Assembly: GCA_029851415.1 (NCBI GenBank)
Contig: CM056744.1
Location: 13,771,268-13,835,267, forward strand
DNA: 64,000 nucleotides
Direction of reading: 5' to 3'
Source of the DNA: Eretmocerus hayati
Lineage: Eukaryota > Arthropoda > Insecta > Hymenoptera > Aphelinidae
The position numbers were made by a program, and so were the translations under genes. Shown in pieces: positions 45,473 through 55,713 of the stretch. The notes beneath the pieces are model-generated. The model was given only the letters and a program-made list of their open reading frames with translations. It made no database searches and was not told the origin of the DNA. Each line of letters begins with the position of its first letter. The first letter of the stretch is position 1.

Positions 45473-45702
45473 TATGAACAGCACATGACACCTGAATCGA
45501 GAGCTCTCTTCGCCAGGAGAAATATTGTTCATACGAAGTCTTACACTGTCTCAGAAATGTCATTTATTTATTTACATTCCAATATTCTAACGCACTGTCA
45601 AATTCTTGTAAATTTACGTGATTACTGAATTATCCAGCTGTAATAATCTCTAACTGGGCGAATGGGGTTGTTCCCCCCGTCCTCAATAAAATTACAATCA
45701 AT

Positions 45703-45705
<3 letters not shown>

Positions 45706-45741
<36 letters not shown>
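45706..45741 (+). repeat. (TC)n tract
   Basis: About 18 CT units following the (CAAT)n tail of element 2. Confidence 0.9.
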
Positions 45742-45744
<3 letters not shown>

Positions 45745-46285
45745 GAAATATGCAATACCACTTTGCATAGATCTGAGCGCTTACAAAGTGGGGATCTCTT
45801 GATAAGAAACGCGAGAACGAATGCATTCAATAACTCATTCCAGCTCTTGGGTGCCAAGTACTGGAATGAGCTACCGAAAAGCCTGACATCGCTTCCTCGA
45901 GACACAACGGACATAAAAACATTCAAGATTCACCATTTAGCGTATCTGCGTGATTGTGATCGAGATGCTTCTTAAAAGCTTACCCAGCTGATGATTGCGC
46001 TTCTGAGCTTCCTTCCCGAAATAAATCCTCCCCTATCGATCAACTTTTACCGAGTTTTCAATCATCTCGAGCAAACGGTACCAAAGTCATATGATAATTC
46101 TTTTGATATGATCTATTTATTATTTGTAATTTTAGTTTTTAGTTTTAATTTATTTGTAGCTCACCAGCAGTGTTATATATGTATATTTAAATGTTATCTA
46201 CAAATGTTATTGGATTCTGTACATTTCAAATTGCCCTATGGGACCCATTGTCCCCGGGCCAATAAACCTAAATCAATCAATCAAT

Positions 46286-46290
<5 letters not shown>
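45742..46290 (+). mobile_element. 5'-truncated non-LTR fragment with ORF2 C-terminus
   Basis: 45763-45975 encodes a typical ORF2 tail (LLGAKYWNELPKSL ... FKIHHLAYL). The 3' UTR contains GGGACCCATTGTCCCCGGGC and AATAAA, and ends with a (TCAA)n tail at 46271-46290 running into (TC)n. Confidence 0.8.
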
Positions 46291-46317
<27 letters not shown>

Positions 46318-46320
<3 letters not shown>

Positions 46321-47924
46321 AGTCTCATCACACGTTTTCTTCAGTGCGTGCCTGTATTTCATCATTTTTCCTGTCGCAAGTTGCCTACGGGGTTTTCTGT
46401 TACAGACTCTTGCACGCCAAATCTTGCAAGGATCCGTTTGATCCATATATTGCTGTGGATCGACGCATCTTGCGAGACATTCATCTGTTTTTTTTCAACC
46501 AGCACGTTCCTTGTTTTGAGGTTATAAGATTGGACTCAGAGCTACACAGAGCTTGATATGCTGCTTCGTCGGAGTTTCACCGCTAGACGCTAGATGGCAG
46601 CAATCTTAAGCAGATATCTGCATTATCAACTCCTCTAAAGCCTGATTCACACGTGTTTGCCCCTGAGTGTTCTTGATCGCAGTGACAGCTGATTCTGATC
46701 CTGTTCTGCAACGTATCTATCACGCTACCATGGCTCCACATATCTTCACAGTGAGTTCCTCTCAACAAGATCAAGTGACCTCGTGCTCATCTCGCAAATC
46801 TGAGACTAACTCAGAAAATGCTGATCATTCGAGTGAAATGCCAACATATTTCAAAATGTTCATTGCTCATTTTGACGCTTGTCAGGGCAAACTTTTTTCG
46901 AAATTGCATGAAATTGAGGCTAAGATGGAAAATCGAATAACCGCACTTGAACAAGATGTTTCAAAAATTCGTGAAAAAGTTTTTCACGTCTCTCAACAGT
47001 CATCACTAGTCGACTCAGCTGAAATGATTGTAACAGATATTCCTCGTAACTTGAACATTTCAAACAAAGAGATAGTGACTAAAGTCTTGATTGCTATGAA
47101 TGAGCCAGAGCTCGAAAAATTTGTTGTCAATGTAAGAGTATGGAAAGGTCCTGATTTTCGAAATGTAAACACATCAGTTTCAACTTTATATCCAGATCCA
47201 TTGAAAAGAAAAGTTCCCGATTCTCAAGCAATTGTCTTCCAATTATCATCAGCGATAGTTAGAGATAAACTCATTTCAAGCTCAATTGAGCTGAGGAAGA
47301 AAAGTGTTAGAGATATCTTTGGTTATGAAAGTGATTCAAAAATTTTTTGCAGCCCACTGTGGCCGAAAGAAGTTCATAATTTGCTTAAAAAAGCCCATGC
47401 AACCAGTGTTCGTTTGAAATATCAGAAGCCTGTGGTGAAAAATCTCATTGTATGCATGAAGTGTTCAGAGAGTGGGCCACTCATGCCAATTTTTTCTGAG
47501 CACGATCTTGAAAATTTTCAAACGCAGCAAAACATCACCTGATCAATACAATTTATCTATTTTTGTTCCTCGCTTGATCCATTTCAAGTGAAATTTCCTC
47601 GGTATTGATCTCTGTATAAGAAAGAAGTTTCTATCGAACAACTTCCTTATCATTACTTCGAAAACTCAGCTGATATGTATGAAACTTATCATTATTCGTT
47701 AATTCCTCTATTATGCTAATCATGTTTATCATATTATTCCAATCAGAATCTCATCTTAGAACATCAGCAATGCGCAAAAATTGATAATTATTCTCATTAT
47801 TCAAGATATATTCCAATACTCTTCTACACTATTTTTATTGTTATGTAATTGAATTATGCTACCTGTACCACATAGGGTAATACCCCAAGGTACCAAATAA
47901 AAACTAATCTAATCTAATCTAATC
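46318..47924 (+). mobile_element. Element 3: ORF1-only non-LTR retroelement in (TC)n
   Basis: About 1.6 kb, with (TC)n at both ends (46290-46317 and about 47922-47934). It starts GTGAGTCTCATCACACG, similar to the 5' start of element 1, and ends with (TAATC)n. It has one ORF (46730-47542) and no RT, although both ends look complete. Presumably mobilised in trans, comparable in design to the ORF1-only HAL1 elements derived from mammalian L1. Confidence 0.75.
46730..47542 (+). CDS. Element 3 ORF1-like protein
   Basis: 270 residues from ATG 46730 (ACCATGG context). It has an S/T-rich N-terminus, a coiled coil (KLHEIEAKMENRITALEQDV), then an RRM-like stretch (AEMIVTDIP ... AIVFQLSSAIVRDKL) and a C-terminal block (RDIFGYESDSKIF ... 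KPVVKNLIV) parallel to ORF1 of element 2 (QDIFGVGEKTKIY ... RPIVQNLTV). It lacks the PHD finger. Open throughout, so probably under selection or young. Confidence 0.8.
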   Translation: MAPHIFTVSSSQQDQVTSCSSRKSETNSENADHSSEMPTYFKMFIAHFDACQGKLFSKLHEIEAKMENRITALEQDVSKIREKVFHVSQQSSLVDSAEMIVTDIPRNLNISNKEIVTKVLIAMNEPELEKFVVNVRVWKGPDFRNVNTSVSTLYPDPLKRKVPDSQAIVFQLSSAIVRDKLISSSIELRKKSVRDIFGYESDSKIFCSPLWPKEVHNLLKKAHATSVRLKYQKPVVKNLIVCMKCSESGPLMPIFSEHDLENFQTQQNIT

Positions 47925-47934
47925 TCTCTCTCTC

Positions 47935-48920
47935 GAGTTATTCCTGTGCCTCAAAACCATCGCTATCGTCTTCAGCTGGTCAAAATACAAAGGAAAACGT
48001 ACTTGCATCCTCTAGTATCAAATTCAAACTTCTGCCTATACTCAACATACATCTCAAATGTGTAGAAAAAGGCTGGAGATGGCCGTACACCCTCCGGTCG
48101 GTTTTTTGATAATCATCGAAAATCTTGAAGGTTTGGAACAAAACTGACCACGGATTCGGTTTCTACGTCAAAAATTACATCGAAAACACATGTTCACATC
48201 TTTGAAACAGTCCGACTCAAAATTCGCACTTTTCGGGCCCATTGAAGGAGCCACGGCTTCACGGATTTGATACCTTTGAGTTCTTCATTTTTTGGACCAA
48301 TTAGATCTCAGGTTTTACTGCATCAAATCGACCTCCTTAAGGGGTCATTTTAAAGGAAATTGCATCAGCTATCGATTTAGAATACTTTCAGAGACGTAGA
48401 AGGACGCGCATGCGCAGAAGATGCAAACTACTAAATCAAAATTTGCTTCTAAAACGTTTATTGGCTTTTTTGACCACTTTCCACCTCCTAAAGTCATATA
48501 TTTCGAAGCAGTTTTCGATGTAAAATTACCTGACAAACACGGTGGAATGTTCAAATTCCGTGCTAATCCCCAACCTCTATGAGAAAAATCGTTTTTCAAT
48601 ATTCAAGAATTTTTTTCGGGGCCTAAATCCAAAGTTGTCAGTATGCAAATATCTTCCTTCTATTTGATGGAGTTTCAAGAATATGTCAAAAAAATTTCAG
48701 ATTGATTCGTTGAAATGCATCAGAATGCGATTTGATAGAAGGAACATCGATTTCGAGGGTTTTTTAGAGGATTCCTAGGGTGCCGTAGAAAACAGGGGTC
48801 ACTTTGGGACCTACAAACCTCTGCTCTTGTCATAATTCGGGGTTAGAAATTGGGGAAAAATACTTTCGGGGCCATACCTGACAAGGTCCACTTTACCATG
48901 GTTAACCGCCTAGTCCCTTT
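47935..48920 (-). repeat. Right foldback arm (uninterrupted reference arm)
   Basis: Inverse of 28756-31410 without the two DNA-element insertions. It includes the mirror of the 48-codon region at 28898-29134 and ends at AAAGGGACTAGGCGG read on the minus strand. Confidence 0.8.
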
Positions 48921-49143
48921 TTGGAGTTTGCAAACCCATATGACTCCCATAACGAAATTCAAAATGTTTGAGGTTTTGAAAAAATTAGAAAATATCGGAA
49001 ACCCTCTAATATAGTAATTTGGAAATTCTTTTTCATTTGCTAAGTAGTATTCGATTTTTTCTGTATACGAAAATTCTTTGATGAATAGGTTAAGTGCGGG
49101 ATAAAATTCACTGGCCACTGTTACTCAGTTTTCTATCGATGTA

Positions 49144-49628
49144 CACTGAAACCTGTTAAATTAGGCACTCTATATATTGGGCACCTGTCTAAATTGAGCA
49201 CTCCAATGTGTGACCAAGAGTACTTTTTACATGTTAACCCGTTGACTTTAGAAGTAGCTTCCGCCACTCGCAAACCCTCTCTGATGGTCAAAACATCAAA
49301 TACTAGTGTTGAAACCGTAGAAAATGGCAAAATTAGAAAGTCGAAAATTTTTCGATTTTTATTATTTTTCTCAAAAATGGTCGACTATTGAGACCTAACT
49401 CTTGTGCCAACATAATTCAACAATGTCCCAGAGATTTCCTGATTTTTTGCAGATTTTTCCAATGTTTCTATCAAACGTTATCACAAAATATCGAAAAAAA
49501 TGCTTGTCCAGTAAACTGGACATCAACAGTCAACGGGTTAAATGCCCTCCGTATATTGAGCACCCGTCTATTTGAGGCGTTTTTTCCTGGAACCGAGGGT
49601 GCCCGGCCAATTGAGACAGGATTTACTG
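49144..49628. mobile_element. Pogo-like TA-flanked MITE containing a TTAA element
   Basis: Ends CACTGAAACCTGTTAAATT and (inverted) CAGTAAATCCTGTCTCAATT, flanked by TA at 49142-49143 and 49629-49630. About 181 bp once the nested element is removed. The sub-terminal GGCAC/GAGCAC motif is repeated. Confidence 0.65.
49238..49537. mobile_element. piggyBac-type MITE, TTAA duplication
   Basis: 300 bp starting CCCGTTGACT and ending AGTCAACGGG, flanked by TTAA at 49234-49237 and 49538-49541. CCC...GGG termini with a TTAA target are the hallmark of piggyBac elements. No transposase. Nested in the pogo-like MITE. Confidence 0.8.
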
Positions 49629-50729
49629 TAATGGGACGTGTTCAATTAATAATTTCCTCCCTGAACTATAGGAGCATATAGAATTTGACAACAACAATAA
49701 CAGAAAATATAGAAAGATATTCACGTATTCAGCAAGTGTCGCTACAACAACCGGTCGACTAAGGCCTTAGTTTTGTTTATCATCACTCGATGTAATTTTT
49801 TCTTGTGGACTTTTGAAACATTCCTCTACATGCTGATCTCAGAAATAGTCACTCGTTGACTTTCCCGCAAATTTATTTCGAGTTTGTTATATGTCTTGTG
49901 GTTTGGGCCAGCCCCTAATGATTTATGCGTCCTCCAGGAAATTCAAAAAACAATTTGCATTTTTTGCTTTTGCATAGCTGAGAAATCGCCGAGGGAGTAA
50001 AACCGGTGCCAAAATTTTTACTTTGACCAATCTTGACGTATACCTTGAATTGAAGCATTCAATTCATTGTTTCAGGATCTTATTGATATCTCCTCCCTGA
50101 GGTTGCAGAAATTCGAATTTAGCGATCATATGTGGAAGATACGGATATGATTTGTAAAATATATAAAGGCTAACTTAGGGGTGTACCCAACATGCCTCCA
50201 TGCGGTTATCTTGAAAGATCGTGCAGTCCCGGGGAAAAAGGCTTTCAACCCATTAGCATCATCAGATGAATAAATCCCCAGCAGATATTAGGATCAAATA
50301 GCTCTGAAGCATCAAGCGGGAGAATTCATCATTCGAGGTTTCAATTATGATGAAGTGCAGAGGATTTTTTGTTTGAGAAGAGGCGAGCATGCATGAGTCA
50401 TTTTTTCCGGATTAGATTATGTATATCGTTACTTCATAATGGAGACATGCAACATAACATTTTGGAATCATACGCCTTTACTACTCGTAATACAGATCAT
50501 GAATGCTTTCTGATCAACCTCGTTGTAGTTGGTCTAACTTGACTTTTTGCAGTTTCATTTCTTCTCTTACAGTCTGATACAACTATGAATTAATATACCA
50601 TAAAATTTTTCGGTTATGAATAGTGCATTAATTAGAAAATGATCTCCTTACGTATTTTTCAGCGTGAAAACTAAATTTGATCTGAGTTGTTGGTCTTGGA
50701 CAATTCTTTCCTCGGAAGTACTACTCTTA

Positions 50730-50880
50730 CCAAAAAATGCGCCCAAGTGGGTGATCCTTAACTGCGCCCGTGGTCAGTAAAAGTGTATGATCTGCGCCCG
50801 GATCAATCCCATGCCGCATTATATGAGCTGCGACCAGGATAAGCTTATGTGGCGTTATAAGCTGCGCCCGCTCAATTCTC
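50730..50880 (+). repeat. Decayed tandem GCTGCGCCCG motif
   Basis: The motif CTGCGCCCG (one copy CTGCGACC) recurs about four times, roughly 35-50 bases apart, with gat/ggatcaa spacers. The minus-strand frame over it is probably not a gene. Confidence 0.4.
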
Positions 50881-51450
50881 GGAAGGTTGCTTTTGTGTCT
50901 CCCAGCCCTCGTTCTCACTCTTTCGAAAATATGGTATAGATTGCTTTCGCAAGATTGAATACCGTTATCTATTAGTTATGATCAAATTGTGCATGATTGT
51001 GATTTGAACGGATACTAAATGGTACTTTCATATACGTACATATACACATGCAACAATTTATCAAAAATCGAAACATTTCAGAAAATGTACATCCATTGCA
51101 TGACTGCAAAATAACAATATATCGTGATAAAAAATCGTTGAATCTGTCTGAAAGCTTGGCCCTCTGCTCTTTCTCGTCGAACTTCGAGAGCACTTCTGAT
51201 TGTGTCACCTCCACTTGTAGACCAATCAGGACATCATTGAATATGAAAATATTTGGGTGGCTTTTGGGGAAGCAATTTGAGAGTTTTCCATCAGAATTTT
51301 TGTTAACGAACAGATCACGGTGAGTCATTCAGCCGAAAAAGGTCGAGTTGCGTGAACATGGGATTTTCCTCTGAGGTATGTTTTGGGGTCATTAGTAAAT
51401 CATTTTCCAACAAGAATCGAAAAAATCGGTCGAGGGTTTTTAATAGTTAT

Positions 51451-51572
51451 TTACGATACAAGGGACCTAAGAGCCTTATTATTACACGGCGTGAAGTTGG
51501 CGCCCGAGCGCTTGCGCGAGGGTGCCAATCACGCCGTGTAATAATCAAAGCTCTTGGGTCCCGTGTATCGTA
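51451..51572. repeat. Strong GC-rich hairpin
   Basis: Arms of about 50 bp (GATACAAGGGACCTAAGAGC ... TTATTACACGGCGTGA) with a loop GCCCGAGCGCTTGCGCGAGG. The loop sequence is repeated at about 51632-51650. It immediately precedes the TIR element starting at 51581. Confidence 0.75.
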
Positions 51573-51580
51573 CACTATTT

Positions 51581-52531
51581 TATAGCATCGAGTGACATAA
51601 ACCCGCCCTTTGCGGGGGTCATAACACACCCGAGCGCTTGCGCGAGGGTGGAAGCGGGTGGCTAGGGCGGGGGTAAGCGGGGGGGTTCGGGGGGGGGCGG
51701 CAGCCCCCCCGACTGAAAAAAAGTTAAGAATCTGGTCCTATAAAATAGACATCACACACCCGCGATTAAACCTATCGAGTGATGATAAAGACGTTTCTTG
51801 TATCTAAAATAAGTCATGAGCATCGTTGGTTATTATAGTAATATAACCCTCATCCCGGCCAAAACCTGAAATTTTCCCTCTCAGACTTCATCATGAAACA
51901 ATTTCTGAATTTACGCTGGTAACTAGACTCCAGAAAAATTAGCAGTTTAATTCTTCTTATACATTCCATAACGGCTGTTTGAGAATTGAAAACTGTGTGA
52001 TAACACATCCTTACCGCAAGGATGACGAATATGCGTATTCGATCTTTTCAAATGAGGTACAATCCCTCATCATACTGATGCAGTCTCTAATTTTGATATT
52101 TATCTGTTGTCATTCCTTCACAACGGTGCATCAAATGCAAAATCCGGCATGGTCAAAGGTTTCAAGCTTAGCGCGTATGCCACGTGTTTATGTTTATGTT
52201 TATGTTGCTGATGATTTATAACCATGAGCAGGAGTGTTACAGTCATGACTAATTTTCTTACTCTTTACAATCATTGATGCGGATACAATTGCTCCAGACA
52301 TGATCCATCATAGATTTCTTATCATTTTTCTTCAAATTTCGATGCCTGCATACGTAGTATGCGCAAAAATTGCCAAAAATGCCCTTGTAACCTCGCAGTG
52401 AAATAAACTGATTTGCTGCACCCCGCACCCACGTGAAATGAGCGGACGCATTATTTCACAGTTGAATAATAGGCCATTTAAGTCCCGCAAATGCGTTAAA
52501 TAAACGCGGGTTTAGGTCACGCAGTGCTATA
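51581..52531. mobile_element. TIR element with TATAGCA...GTGAC.TAAACCCGC ends
   Basis: The left end TATAGCATCGAGTGACATAA and the right end (inverted) TATAGCACTGCGTGACCTAA share 21 of about 27 positions by eye. It contains a G-rich tract (51655-51710) and no long frame. Confidence 0.6.
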
Positions 52532-52767
52532 AAGTTGATTTTTTCATTTTTTAGCCGTTTTCCGAAAATAGTCTATTGACTTCATTACTCACTCTCGTTT
52601 CTTGCTTTGAAATCGACTATTCAAAAAAATCAAAGTACCTATTTTCGACGTAAAAAGACCCAATCTTTCGAAATCCGAGGTTCAAATTGAGCCCAGATAA
52701 GATCCGAATAATTCGGAATGGTTCATAGAGCAGGAAACCCTCTTCTCACCGATAAAATTCACGGAAA

Positions 52768-53130
52768 ATGCAGGGTCTCCTGGGATTGATACTAAATAAC
52801 ATAAACCTCATCGAAAGCAGAGATGAACCTCCTGTTGATGAATATGACAAGATTTTGGAAAGTTTTGAAGAAGTCGTGAGAGCTTGTTTTGGCATGAATC
52901 TCGATCCTCAATATATTGATAAAATGAAAGATTTTCGCAGTTACTATCTGAATCCGGGTATTTCTGTTACACCGAAAGCTCATGCAATTATATATCTTAT
53001 TGAAGAATTTGGTAGTAGAGCTGGAATTGGTCTCGGAAAGTACAGCGAACAAGTATCCGAGTCAGTTCATCACGAATTAAGTGAAGTTTGGAAGAAATAT
53101 AAAGTGCATTCTGCACACTCAGCTTATTAA
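52768..53130 (+). CDS. ORF inside the foldback element, transposon-associated protein fragment
   Basis: 120 codons starting just inside the left arm and ending in TAA 53128-53130. The C-terminal half has a patterned block: TPKAHAIIYLIEEF, GLGKYSEQVSESVHHELSE, WKKYKV. From general memory this kind of block occurs at the end of some insect and cnidarian transposon proteins; I cannot name the family. It is probably the 3' end of a larger transposase or accessory ORF. Confidence 0.5.
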   Translation: MQGLLGLILNNINLIESRDEPPVDEYDKILESFEEVVRACFGMNLDPQYIDKMKDFRSYYLNPGISVTPKAHAIIYLIEEFGSRAGIGLGKYSEQVSESVHHELSEVWKKYKVHSAHSAY

Positions 53131-54002
53131 GATCGTCTTTTCCGCGCAGTATGCGAATTCAATGGATCACATGTTTAACTTATTTTTTCAACTAATCGTA
53201 GAAGGATATGAGATATCTCACCGTTCTCTTGAGATTAAAGGGTAAATGTTACAGAATATAAAATGCGAAAGTCTATCTCTTTAGTGAGTGCACCCTGTGA
53301 TATTTGTTACAATGATAATCGAGGGACTTTTGTTTATAGAATTTGATCATGCGAAAGTGGTCTGCAATATGTCAACAAGATTGTACTTATTGAAAATTCA
53401 ATTCGCATTAGAACAACAGTTCGAAAAAAATTCAATACTTTTTTGTTAGAAAGCTGTTCAGATATAGCTCCTTACTTACATTCAGAATTCCAATCGAATG
53501 ATGAGAAGGTCTCGGGCATACCAAATACTAGTGGGATACGTCACTATTGATATGTACACCCCTCCAGTATTCATAAAATTCATGTCCCCGATGACAAAAG
53601 ATATCCTTTAATCTACGTCAATTTTTTCGATAAAAAGAGGGTTCCTTGCTCTTGGAACCATTCCGAATTATTCGGATCTTATCTGGGCTCAGTTTGGACC
53701 TCGGATTTCGAAAGATTGGGCCTTTCCACGTCGAATATAGGTACTTTGGTTATTTTGAATAGTCGATTTCAAAGCAAGAAACGAGAGTCAGTAATGAAGT
53801 CAATAGACTATTTTCGGAAAAGTCGACTTTATTTTGAAAACCCACGACCGATTTTTTTGATTCTTGTTGGAGAATGATCTACTAATGACCCCAAAACATA
53901 CCCCAGAGGAAAATCCCATGTTCACGCAACTCGACCTTTTTCGGCTGAATGACTCACCGTGAAATATATATTAGATTTTCTTTTGTAGCCCAGGTAATGA
54001 TA

Positions 54003-54350
54003 TTTTATGTTATTAGATGGTTTCTTCAATCGATCTAGGAGGACTAGGGGCCGTGTGGATGAAATGATCACGACCATTTGTGCAAATTCAATATATTTGC
54101 GACGTTTCGTCACTGCAATTCATTGACCTCATCAGGCTATAAAATAGGGAAAAGACGCAACACATGTAACATTATGGGCAAACATTTGACTGACAATTCG
54201 TAGGTTGATAGTACATACCACACTAAACAAATCTTCTTACAATCACATTATTTCACAGATAAAATATTTCTATGTAGACATATTGGTCATTTCATCCACA
54301 CGGCCCCTAGTCCTCCTAGATCGATTGAAGAAACCAGCTAATAACATAAA
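54003..54350. mobile_element. Foldback MITE
   Basis: TTTTATGTTATTAGATGG at the left is inverted at 54350. Arms of about 65 bp include CGATCTAGGAGGACTAGGGG. The centre holds 'cgacgtttcgtcactgca', similar in style to the 'caacgtttcgg' segment of 18982-19535. Confidence 0.7.
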
Positions 54351-54471
54351 AAAAAGGGACGATTCAAGTTTATCATACTCCAGGTGATGATATTATTCAT
54401 CCTGTCATTGACCAGTAGAAACTCTTCACCATCTGTAGTCTTGATGTTCATATCACCAACAGCATCATGTA

Positions 54472-54608
54472 CACTGGGGAACCACCTGAACTGTCCAGAA
54501 ACATCTCACTCCACGATCTTTCTGTCTCACTTATTTCCTATCTTAATCAATGAGTGCGAGTGAGACAGCGCGATGTCGAGCTTGGACAGTTCATCCAGTC
54601 CCCGAGTG
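54472..54608. mobile_element. TA-flanked MITE (CACTSGGGAAC family), copy 1
   Basis: 137 bp with ends CACTGGGGA and TCCCCGAGTG, flanked by TA at 54470-54471 and 54609-54610. It shares GAACTGTCCA inverted near both ends. Confidence 0.65.
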
Positions 54609-54712
54609 TACCTCTTGAGAATTTGTGGGCAGAGCAGGATACATTCCTCATCGTTGTTCATATACACTTTGTCGCATCAAACCTATATCTTTTTTCTTAA
54701 GTTGCTGACGTA

Positions 54713-54871
54713 CTCTCGGGAACAAGGTGAACTGCAATGGCTGTGACGGTCAGTGACCATCTGTCGGTCTCCCTCGCACTCGTAGGATAGCCCATTAGGT
54801 GCGAGTGAGACGGGAGATCTCGAATGGCCCATTGACCTTCATCCCATTGCAGTTCACCTTGTTCCCGAGTG
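54713..54871. mobile_element. TA-flanked MITE (CACTSGGGAAC family), copy 2
   Basis: 159 bp with ends CTCTCGGGAACAAGGTGAAC and (inverted) CACTCGGGAACAAGGTGAAC, flanked by TA at 54711-54712 and 54872-54873. Same family as the copy 105 bp upstream. Confidence 0.75.
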
Positions 54872-55011
54872 TATATGAGCTGGAACTTATTGAATTTCCC
54901 GTCGAACCAGTTAAGCTGGACCAATTGAGATATCGTCACAAGCTTTTCTTTTGACCTTATTTGCAACAAACTGACGAGCCAATGTCGTATCTGGCTTGGG
55001 ATTATATTCAC

Positions 55012-55247
55012 CTTTGCGCCCGAGGATCGTTTCGCCTATCGCGTCTGTCAGGAGTGTAAATTAGCAATTTTTTTCTAATGCAGCGCCATTTTTGTCCGGC
55101 TTGTATGGGATGGCCTTTCCGGAATTTAAAACTATCGAGCATCTTCAAGTCACAGCCACGTTGCCCGATCATCAAATACATTTTCGCGACAGATTGGCGA
55201 CGCTCATTCACAGTGAACTGAGCCTCGAAAAATGATCGAAAGCTCAT
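55012..55247 (-). CDS. Possible FLYWCH-like exon
   Basis: The minus strand opens with ATG 55247 and reads to a donor-like caaag|gtgaat at 55012. The segment LDSFKFRKGHPIQAGQKWRC resembles the core of a FLYWCH zinc finger (FKFRK ... G..WRC), but the second cysteine is not evident. Such exons occur as alternative ends of BTB-domain genes, or decayed in transposons. Weak. Confidence 0.3.
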
Positions 55248-55713
55248 GATCCGATCAAAGTAAATTGAGAGAGAGTGAAGGTTATTTCAGGAATATTATT
55301 GTATTCGTAGACAATGATAGGCTGGTGATAGTAATATTGGAAGCGAATCCATCAGACATATTATCGAACTTGCCATAGAGTAAAGCTGGTCTTCAAACCA
55401 ATGGATGATCTTTCATTCAATAGCTATATAAGAGCAGAATAATTCATACTTTAGACTTTATTGACAACTCACGGCGTATTTGTGATAGTCCTCAACTACC
55501 TATTTCACAATCATGCTAATGAAAATTCCCATTCTTACGAGAAAACCCCACATTCGGCTAATCAACACTTAGATAACCGGGTTTAGTTCATCATAATAAC
55601 TCTTCCCGGATGTCCATCATACATGGCTCACATATGAGCTAGACTGGGGGTCCGAGTTCTGAGGAACTATCTCAAATATTTTATTTATCGAATATGACGA
55701 TAGAATAATTTCC

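Larger units (their letters stand above)
40656..45705 (+). mobile_element. Element 2: full-length CR1-group non-LTR retrotransposon in (TC)n
   Basis: 5.05 kb between (TC)n tracts. It starts GGCGCTGTGAGTATAAGC, has a 5' UTR of about 540 bp, ORF1 (PHD), ORF2 (EN-RT), AATAAA near 45684 and a (CAAT)n tail. Same layout as element 1 but clearly divergent protein sequence, so a different family with the same target. Both ORFs are open. Confidence 0.88.
28756..48920. mobile_element. 20-kb nested complex bounded by foldback arms, GGGACTAGGCGG family copy 2
   Basis: The left end AAAGGGACTAGGCGGTTAAG is inverted at 48920. Arm homology runs on the left from 28756 to about 31410, interrupted by two TA-flanked elements (29245-30167 and 30563-31296). 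On the right it is uninterrupted, 47935-48920. The arms share the block around 30470-30560 / 48040-48130 and 'gatgcaagta' at 31328. The centre, 31477-47934, is a chain of non-LTR retrotransposons joined by (TC)n tracts. The original element was probably about 2 kb with a (TC)n tract in its loop. Confidence 0.8.
51316..53961. mobile_element. Foldback transposon with internal ORF
   Basis: Ends CACGGTGAGTCATTCAGCC inverted at 53961. Left arm: 51316-51445 plus 52532-52765, split by a hairpin and a TIR element (51448-52531). Right arm: about 53605-53961. The arms keep long near-identical blocks such as GAATAATTCGGAATGGTTC. The core, 52766-53604, holds a protein-coding frame. Without the insertion the element is about 1.55 kb. 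Confidence 0.75.

Noticed and set aside
50600..51300. CRISPR-like or regular repeat array
   Set aside because: The GCTGCGCCCG motif is irregularly spaced and diverged; the sequence is eukaryotic.
52768..53130. Host gene for the 120-codon ORF
   Set aside because: It sits between matched inverted arms of a foldback and begins at the arm edge, so a transposon origin is more likely.
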